Shown one piece after another: positions 8,801 to 12,200 of a DNA stretch of 13,386 bases. The notes below the pieces were generated by a model. The model worked only from the letters and a program-made list of their open reading frames with translations. It had not been told where the DNA came from and did not search any database. Both the position numbers and the translations under genes were made by a program. Numbering within the stretch: position 1 is the first letter of the stretch; every line of letters begins with the position of its first letter. The stretch is from Streptomyces sp. NBC_01571 (GTDB lineage: Bacteria > Actinomycetota > Actinomycetes > Streptomycetales > Streptomycetaceae), in NCBI RefSeq assembly GCF_026339875.1, contig NZ_JAPEPZ010000012.1, positions 1 through 13,386 of the forward strand, read 5' to 3'.

Positions 8801-9247
8801 GGGGTGGGTGGGGTGGGTGGGGTGTTGGTGTGTGTCGGGTTGGTGGCTGGTGCCTGTGTGGCGGGGGCTGGTTGTGTGGGTGGGGGTTGTTGTTCCGGGG
8901 TGGTTCCAGTACAGACGTGTGCGCCGGGTTGTGTCGTCGGGGTGGGGTTCCGCGGCGTGCAGGCCGGCGGCCTGCAGTTGGGTGATCTCGTGGTCCGTCA
9001 GTCCTGTCAGTCCCTGATGGCGGGCCTGGAACAGCCATGTGCCGATGGGGATGTCTGCACCGCTGGTGGTGGCGTTGTCCGTGGCGTTGTGTTCCCGGTC
9101 GGGTGTTGCTCGCGTCGGTGAGGGGGGTGGGGGTGGGGTCGGTGAGGGTGATGTAGGTGCCGTCGGGGGGGATGGCGGTGCTGCGGTCCTCGCCCGCGGG
9201 GGCGGCGGCCCGCCAGGTGGCCAGGCCACGCAGGTAGACCTCCACAC
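2390..9247 (-). CDS. Middle segment of giant protein: HA-like repeats, OTU2, unique region, divergent HA pair, OTU3 N-terminal half
   Basis: This is the longest continuous frame in the window, 2,285 codons to a stop at 2390. Its first 49 or so codons (9247-9100, from a GTG) are an out-of-phase reading of HA repeat 4, so the true content begins near 9098 and no genuine start exists here. Order: end of HA4; Thr/His/Pro linker; RKRPRP basic cluster; run of 11 Ala; leader with the motif FDPRALDDLFLPGEP; OTU2 (Cys 7844-7846, His 7343-7345); HA5-HA7; unique region with a Ser/Glu acidic patch; unassigned globular domain; two divergent HA repeats; long Pro/Ala linker; (Gly-Leu-Pro)n tract; second leader; OTU3 up to about 2885 (Cys 3119-3121). 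After 2884 the frame is wrong: about 164 codons of Arg/Pro/His-rich nonsense run to the stop, while the OTU3 histidine half lies in the next frame. Confidence 0.82.
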   Translation of the reverse strand: MWRSTCVAWPPGGPPPPRARTAAPPSPPTAPTSPSPTPPPPPSPTRATPDREHNATDNATTSGADIPIGTWLFQARHQGLTGLTDHEITQLQAAGLHAAEPHPDDTTRRTRLYWNHPGTTTPTHTTSPRHTGTSHQPDTHQHPTHPTHPTTTTTPAPPSRKRPRPTDDTQTGEQPPGSNHGRHAKRGKGRPAAEPPRGRGGRPPQTAREGDPTTTAAAAAAAAAAAVAGQDRPAPPAPHAQPAPGLPATRPETGTSTRPAPPTNTDTPAPPTDPSTSHHPGPPITDSSWPASGMGNAPTGPGMERPGSAVPAGMFDPRALDDLFLPGEPLTAAADPLAWPAWLDRPDGPDGPDGPAWPDWPDWLDWRGHSGESFLPGTAGTGWAAPHADRVGPDRPEDTGPAASTGTGVVPMTDEPVQDLPDGQWWNPAEQERQQRSLPAMAGVDSSVQQAAHERGWTVWQAPADGDCFFHALIAARDMQAPDGPPANTTDVRAALAETLQQQLRLHPQHPHLAPWMPAARTQVLTALADHAAHQAGHTQGTDAFTQYANEFSQAHAETRPDQQDWQHVITSLLTPGQWDTVAGDLAPALAAHHYNIRLHTLHIHPGHAPWILTFGPENAPEHHLVRTTGNGPEHWMPAHPTTTAPALTPAPAPALTPTPTPTPTPAPAPALADATAPHDNQPATHPTPPHTTTNTAHTTTRHKTRKHARPIRTPHHPPHTKTHPTFDQCMQALEQWRKEAPAGQDRSRLLPPQGTSVPLRGPGAEVVHVRIGGWLSNLQHQGKVLTEGEAARLRNLGWTLVEQEPGKDPGTTRYKLKPTPDQREQQTAWPFEQYLQALDTWRAVYGKHNTGIPPSRASAPVQGADGRERPVPIGNWLYHLGRRGLVQPGGSLLAGALRARGIPTMEKDGRLRRTGTSGSVVPVWGVEVYLRGLATWRAAAPAGEDRSTAIPPDGTYITLTDPTPTPLTDASNTRREHNATDNATTNGADIPIGTWLFQARHQGLTGLTDHEITQLQAAGLHAAEPHTDDTTRRTRLYWNHPGTTTPTHTTSPRHTGTSHQPDTHQHPTHPTHPTPGTSLTPIPASLVTQAGILLRPPLLLGTDPETRNRRDAVHHALTQIAHTLHTHGEDAARTLADTLATQNPDLRTPQPHLPGGTRHPHNPHPTTPTPTHTDTDEDLFGDPTTPNPTSILALPEPSTSLTLPGTRTAPTPHTHHHTPGNHSSSEEEHEETGQDQENVLPTTRPTPFDVDAHITPPTHHALTALGHLAESPWHRAPDPSVTTPWTRTGFAPLSTDDITSLFQLLDHPDNHDATLGGVLDHLRTTHHLDHIDDPTLTQELHRIHSQYHLQKTARLRIPFVKEPHSRKHPSQDEVEDAIRKFLVPTVNGTRVTDSKPFGTRPARGDRRFVTDEGFNLARWLYHAGQEAGVKGVSPGVRQALLDSGFTVTDLPDDRVKLRFKRDPNSRRKPASPEEVEDAIRKFLVPAVNRKRVTDDKPFGTRPASDSKNRLFVTDDGFNLAWWLYHASRTGVRLVSPGVRQALEESGFTVTDLPGTNKVKLIFEEEGEEGAASGGASGRAADGERGMPAVSAAARGVIAGAGQESGPEPPARPRTQRGGQPGQTAGQPRSKPVRTAAGRDRAGEHLPVPDGTGPDHPRTLTMPGSTAPGERAGASDRPAEPANARAAQVPAESGDRPEPGMPHPWADPDTPARPHPATAASPDTFFPLLQDPGRALGSESAHPGATSNPPAAPTHLENQPDQPTPPTPPGLPGLPGLPGLPGLPGRPGLPGLPGLPDELAQWFGLHGTAQWPDFDQPALPSLPDELAQWSGLDGPAQLLGSGSEQPAAGLPGRGVAGSWAGPEVDPFSVADSGWPASGMGDAPAGPGVERPGSAVPAGVFDPLALGDLFLPGEPPTAAAAADPLDWLDGLDWLDGLAWPDGLGHSGESFLPGTAGTGGAAPHADRVGPDRPEDTGPAASTATGVVPMTDEPVQDLPDGQWWNPAEQERQQRSLPAMARVDSSVQQAAHDHGWTVWQVPADGDCFFHALIAAGQAAGHTHLPENVTVIRAQLAAEVDRVHDTLLRTRALPPQQQDDQEPWWLTVQPSIINTQARQAALAILRTRPRPRSGHRHRLAPAQHRGDRAEPVLPGPGPLLHRPTGGRSAAGRLAEHRRTVPHTRPLEQRLRRHRPGNRRPPLQHPTPHPPDRTPRHHLAPHLRPHPRPTTPPDTPRPPLDARPTPHPPNSPHTPPHHRPPTPTPKPETEPAPAPAGREKSTRQPEGPQNH
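2530..3160 (-). other. OTU-like cysteine protease domain 3 (subtype beta), split by frameshift
   Basis: The nucleophile half VPADGDCFFHALIAAGQ (Cys 3119-3121) is in the middle frame. The histidine half HLYNIRLHTLQI, PLTFGP, HHWMPA (His 2548-2550) is in the third frame, separated by the extra base at 2884. Corrected, it is almost identical to OTU4 over about 200 residues. As written, neither frame contains both catalytic halves. Confidence 0.77.
2884..2884 (-). other. Frameshift 2: extra base inside OTU3
   Basis: The + strand reads ggtcgggtgcggaggatgg here but ggtcggggcggaggatgg in the OTU4 copy (about 352-368); the t at 2884 is extra. Upstream the middle frame gives ALAILR as in OTU4. Downstream the match (PDPGQDTDTGWPRPSTEE) continues only in the frame shifted by one base and stays open for 961 codons. 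Confidence 0.88.
3425..3482 (-). repeat. 9-bp minisatellite encoding WLD/GLD triplets (OTU3 leader)
   Basis: Repeats of gtccagccagtccagccc type on the + strand encode DWLDGLDWLDGLAWPDGLG. The equivalent arrays lie at 900-948 (OTU4 leader) and 8150-8240 (OTU2 leader), with different lengths and different triplet mixes. Confidence 0.85.
3860..3940 (-). repeat. (Gly-Leu-Pro)n 9-bp tandem repeat
   Basis: Nine consecutive Gly-x-Pro triplets, eight GLP and one GRP, are encoded by repeats of caggcccgg on the + strand. The corresponding position before OTU4 (about 1255-1235) has no such array. It is collagen-like in pattern but too short to suggest a stable triple helix. Confidence 0.9.
3950..4544 (-). 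other. Pro/Ala/Arg/Gly-rich disordered linker
   Basis: In frame it reads as low-complexity Ala/Gly/Pro/Arg sequence with no domain-like pattern up to about 4140. It then enters PDTFFPLLQDPGRALGSESA (about 4083-4020) and THLENQPDQPTPP, which recur in the linker before OTU4 (about 1383-1260). The 4140-4544 part has no second copy in the window. Confidence 0.55.
4545..5145 (-). other. Pair of divergent HA-like repeats
   Basis: Two units (about 5141-4867 and 4836-4545) are closely similar to each other: EVEDAIRKFLVP(T/A)VN, RVTD(S/D)KPFGTRPA, FVTD(E/D)GFNLA(R/W)WLYHA, VSPGVRQAL and SGFTVTDLP. The layout (start helix, a P-containing middle, then x-WLYHA, then L-x-x-SGF) parallels the HA-like units elsewhere in the gene, but sequence identity to them is low. 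The second ends in an acidic tail (FEEEGEEG). Confidence 0.6.
5165..5515 (-). other. Unassigned globular domain
   Basis: About 115 residues of ordered-looking sequence: THHALTALGHLAESPWHRAP, PWTRTGFAPLSTDDITSLF, LDHPDNHDATLGGVLDHLRT, DDPTLTQELHRIHSQYHL. It is mainly helical and His/Leu-rich. It occurs once in the window and directly precedes the divergent HA pair. I do not recognise the family. Confidence 0.45.
5516..6110 (-). other. Unique linker region with helical segment and acidic patch
   Basis: No paralogous copy was seen elsewhere in the window. After the shared THPTHPTHP linker it contains PIPASLVTQAGILLRPPLLL, then GTDPETRNRRDAVHHAL and a likely helix (QIAHTLHTHGEDAARTLADT; about 5985-5790). 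A His/Pro/Thr-rich linker follows, with DTDEDLFGDP and the acidic SSSEEEHEETGQDQE. The function is not recognised. The Val-Leu-rich RPPLLL segment is too short to be a confident membrane span. Confidence 0.5.
6120..7080 (-). other. HA-like repeats 5-7
   Basis: Three units: about 7080-6770 (FDQCMQALEQW, IGGWLSNLQHQG), 6768-6490 (FEQYLQALDTW, IGNWLYHLGRRG) and 6485-6115 (VEVYLRGLATW, IGTWLFQARHQG). They correspond to HA1, HA3 and HA4 of the first cassette; no counterpart of HA2 is present. Unit 7 is the intact copy that reveals the extra base in unit 4. Confidence 0.62.
7222..7320 (-). repeat. Thr-Pro / Ala-Pro linker after OTU2
   Basis: Same dipeptide linker as after OTU1, with one additional Pro-Ala pair. 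The + strand is a succession of ggggct, ggggtt and gggggt units. Confidence 0.75.
7325..7885 (-). other. OTU-like cysteine protease domain 2 (subtype alpha)
   Basis: Near-identical to OTU1 over about 180 residues; the differences seen include T/A in QY(T/A)NEF, and P/A and T/I in GH(P/A)PW(T/I)LTFG. Nucleophile motif APADGDCFFHAL has its Cys codon at 7844-7846; EHWMPA has its His codon at 7343-7345. Upstream of the DGDC motif it instead matches the OTU3/OTU4 leader, so the domain looks like a recombinant joined at the nucleophile motif. Confidence 0.78.
7890..8400 (-). other. Leader of OTU2 with acidic/aromatic motif and W/P/D minisatellite
   Basis: Contains SWPASGMGNAP, ERPGSAVPAGMFDP, DDLFLPGEP, a 9-bp minisatellite (8150-8240; GPD, WPD, WLD triplets), RGHSGESFLPGTAGTGWAA, DRVGPDRPEDTGPAAST, and QWWNPAEQERQQRSLPAM just before the protease. 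The same leader precedes OTU3 (about 3200-3690) and OTU4 (about 670-1130), with the minisatellite varying in length. Outside the minisatellite the three copies are almost identical. Confidence 0.75.
8570..8602 (-). repeat. Run of 11 alanine codons
   Basis: Eleven consecutive GCN codons follow three Thr codons. On the + strand it appears as agc/ggc triplets. Length variation between strains would be expected. It lies in the linker between HA repeat 4 and the OTU2 leader. Confidence 0.9.
8640..8800 (-). other. Basic linker with NLS-like clusters after HA block 1
   Basis: In frame, a poly-Thr stretch is followed by SRKRPRPTDD (RKRPRP at 8770-8753) and then HAKRGKGRP and PPRGRGGRPP. The RKRPR core fits the simple monopartite nuclear-localisation consensus K-K/R-x-K/R. 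A near-identical arrangement (poly-Thr, then VRKRPRLTP) follows the HA block at 1653-1633. Such basic clusters can also simply bind nucleic acid. Confidence 0.5.
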
Positions 9248-12200
9248 CCCACACCGGCACCACCGGCCCTGCCTCGTCCGTGCGCCGGAGAAGGCCGTTC
9301 TCTTCCTTGGTGGGGATACCGCGCGCCTTCAAAGCACCCGCCAGCAAAGAACCACCCGGCTGCACCAGCCCCCTGGACCGCAGGTGGTCCAGCCAGTGGC
9401 CTATGGGGACGGACCGTTTTCGGCCATCGGCACCCTGGACGTGCGCGGAAGCACGGAAGGGGGGGATGTCGGTGCTGTGGTTTCTGGGGGCGGCACGCCA
9501 CGTGTCCAAAGCCAGCAGGTACTGCTCGAACGGCCGACGAGTGCGCTGGCGCTGTCCTTGGACGGGCTGCAGTTTGTAGCGCGTCGTGCCCGTGTTTTTC
9601 CCCGGTCTCTGCTCGACGAGGTTGTAGCCGAGGTTCCGCAGCTTAGCGGCCTGTTCCCCGGTCAGATCCCTCCCCTTGTGCTGCAGGTCAGCCAGCCATT
9701 TGCCGATGGGGACGTGCAGGACTTCGGCGCCGGGACCGAGGAGGGACACGAAAGTATCGTATGGGGGGATGGGGAGGTTATCGTCCGGTTTAGTGGGATT
9801 TTTGCTGAGCCAGTTTTGCAAAGCCTGCATGTACTGCTCGAACGTCCATGCGTTTTTCTGTTCGCGCTGATCTGGGGTGGGCTTCAGTTTGTAGCGCGTC
9901 GTGCCCGGGTCTTTCCCCGGTCCCTGCTCGACGAGGGTCCAGTCGAGGTTCCGCAGCCTAGCGGCCTCTCCCTCGGCCAGATCCCTCCCCTTGTGCTGCA
10001 GGTTGCTCAGCCAGTCGCCGATGCGGACGTGCACGACTTCGGCACCGGGACCGCGGAGGGGCACGGAAGTACTTTGTGGGGGCAGGAGGCGGCTGCGGTC
10101 CTGGCCGGCGGGGGCTTCCTTACGCCACTGCTCCAAAGCCTGCATGTACTGGTCGAACGTCGGGTCAGTTTTCGTGTGCGGGCCTTGGCGGGGTGTGCGG
10201 GTGGGGCGGGCGTGTTTGCGTGTTTTGTGGTGGGTGGTGGTGTGGGCGGTGTTAGTGGTGGTGTGGGGGGGTGTTGGGTGGGTGGCGGGTTGGTTGTCGT
10301 GAGGGGCTGTGGCGTCGGCCAGTGCTGGGGCTGGGGTTGGGGTGGGGGTTGGGGTGGGGGTCAGTGCTGGGGCTGGGGCTGGGGTCAGTGCTGGGGTGGT
10401 GGTGGTGGGGTGGGCGGGCATCCAGTGTTCGGGTCCGTTGCCGGTTGTGCGGACGAGGTGGTGTTCGGGTGCGTTTTCGGGGCCGAAGGTGAGGGTCCAG
10501 GGGGGGTGGCCGGGGTGGATGTGGAGGGTGTGGAGTCGGATGTTGTAGTGGTGGGCGGCGAGGGCGGGGGCCAGGTCGCCGGCGACGGTGTCCCACTGGC
10601 CGGGGGTGAGCAGGCTGGTGATGACGTGTTGCCAGTCCTGCTGGTCGGGCCGGGTTTCGGCGTGGGCCTGGGAGAATTCGTTGGTGTACTGGGTGAATGC
10701 GTCTGTGCCCTGGGTGTGGCCGGCTTGGTGGGCGGCGTGGTCGGCCAGTGCGGTCAGGACCTGGGTTCGTGCGGCGGGCATCCAGGGGGCGAGGTGGGGG
10801 TGCTGAGGGTGTAGTCGCAGTTGTTGTTGGAGTGTTTCGGCGAGGGCGGCGCGTACGTCGGTGGTGTTCGCGGGCGGGCCGTCCGGTGCCTGCATGTCGC
10901 GTGCTGCGATCAGGGCGTGGAAGAAGCAGTCACCGTCTGCCGGGACCGGGTACACGGTCAGGTGGCGGGTTGCGGCCTGGTCTGACACGTAGTGGGGGAC
11001 CTTGGGCGGCGTCTGCTCCGTGCCCGGGTCCGGTGGTGGGCCCCACTGGTCCGCCATGCCGGCCGGCATTCGGTCACCGGTCTCGTCCGGGCCGTCCGCG
11101 ACGTCCCCGCCGGTCCAGCCGGTCCAGCCGTCCGCGACGTCCTGGCCGGTCCAGCCGGTCCAGCCGGTCCAGCCGGTCCGGCTGTCCGCGACGTCCGCGA
11201 CGTCCTGGCCGGTCCAGCCGGTCCAGCCGGTCCGGCTGTCCGCGACGTCCGCGACGTCCGCGACGTCCTGGCCGGTCCGGCCGTACGCGAGGAAGCCCTC
11301 GTTGTCTCCGGGGTCCCGGGTTGTGGTGGTGGGCTGGGGGTGTGCCGGGGGTGTCCTGGTGGAGGGTTCGGTTTCGCCGGTGGGCCAGTCGAGCAATGCC
11401 AGGAAGTCGGCGGGCAGGCCGGAGAGGGGCCGGGTGAACTCGTCGAGCGCGGGGGGCGGGGGCGGTTGGGTGGGCCGGTCGGGCAGGGGTGTGTCGCTGG
11501 TCGTGGTCGGGTCGGGTTCGGGGCTGGTTGTGGTGTGGGGGGCGGGTGGTGTGTGTGGTGGGTGGGGGTGGTGGGGGTTTTGCGGCTCGGCCGGTGGGTG
11601 GGCGGGGGGGTGTGCCGGGGGTGTCCTGGTGGAGGGTTCGGTTTCGCCGGTGGGCCAGTCGAGCAATGCCAGGAAGTCGGCGGGCAGGCCGGAGAGGGGT
11701 CGGGTGAACTCGTCGAGCGCGGGGGGCGGGGGCGGTTGGGTGGGCCGGTCGGGCAGGGGTGTGTCGCTGGTCGTGGTCGGGTCGGGTTCGGGGCTGGTTG
11801 TGGTGTGGGGGGCGGGTGGTGTGTGTGGTGGGTGGGGGTGGTGGGGGTTTTGCGGCTCGGCCGGTGGGTGGGCGGGGGGGTGGGGGGTGTCGAGCATTGC
11901 CGTGAGTGTGTGGGTTTGGGGCCGGTGGCGGGCGGTGAGGACGGCGATGGTGCGGTCGATGGCTGTCCGGCGGGCTGTGTCCGGGGCCGAGGGGTCGTCT
12001 GGGCGGGTCTGGGCGTCGGCCTGCGCCTGGTAGGTCAGGTAGGTGGTCCAGGCCTCGTCTTGGGTGACGGTTTCTCGTATGTCCGGGGGGAGGGAGCGGA
12101 ACACGGCCTGGAGGGGTTCGTTGTCGGGTGTGGTGCTGGTTGTTTGTCCGGGTGTGCCGGCTGTGTGGAGGTGTCGGGGGGGTCGGGTTGTGGTGTTGTC

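Noticed and set aside
9100..9247. GTG at 9247 as the start of a separate middle gene
   Set aside because: The first 49 or so codons are the out-of-phase reading of HA repeat 4 (the same shadow peptide appears at the paralogous site near 6471), so they are not a real N-terminus.
9039..10814. Long + strand open frames, such as this one of 591 codons and those at 2095-2925 and 10992-12647
   Set aside because: They are antisense to well-conserved OTU, HA and linker coding on the minus strand. Their translations are Gly/Val/Arg low-complexity, as expected of the complement of GC-rich coding DNA.
11100..11880. CRISPR array or regulatory iterons suggested by the dense short repeats
   Set aside because: Repeats are in-frame multiples of 3 or 9 bp encoding simple peptides, with no unique spacers between constant repeats.
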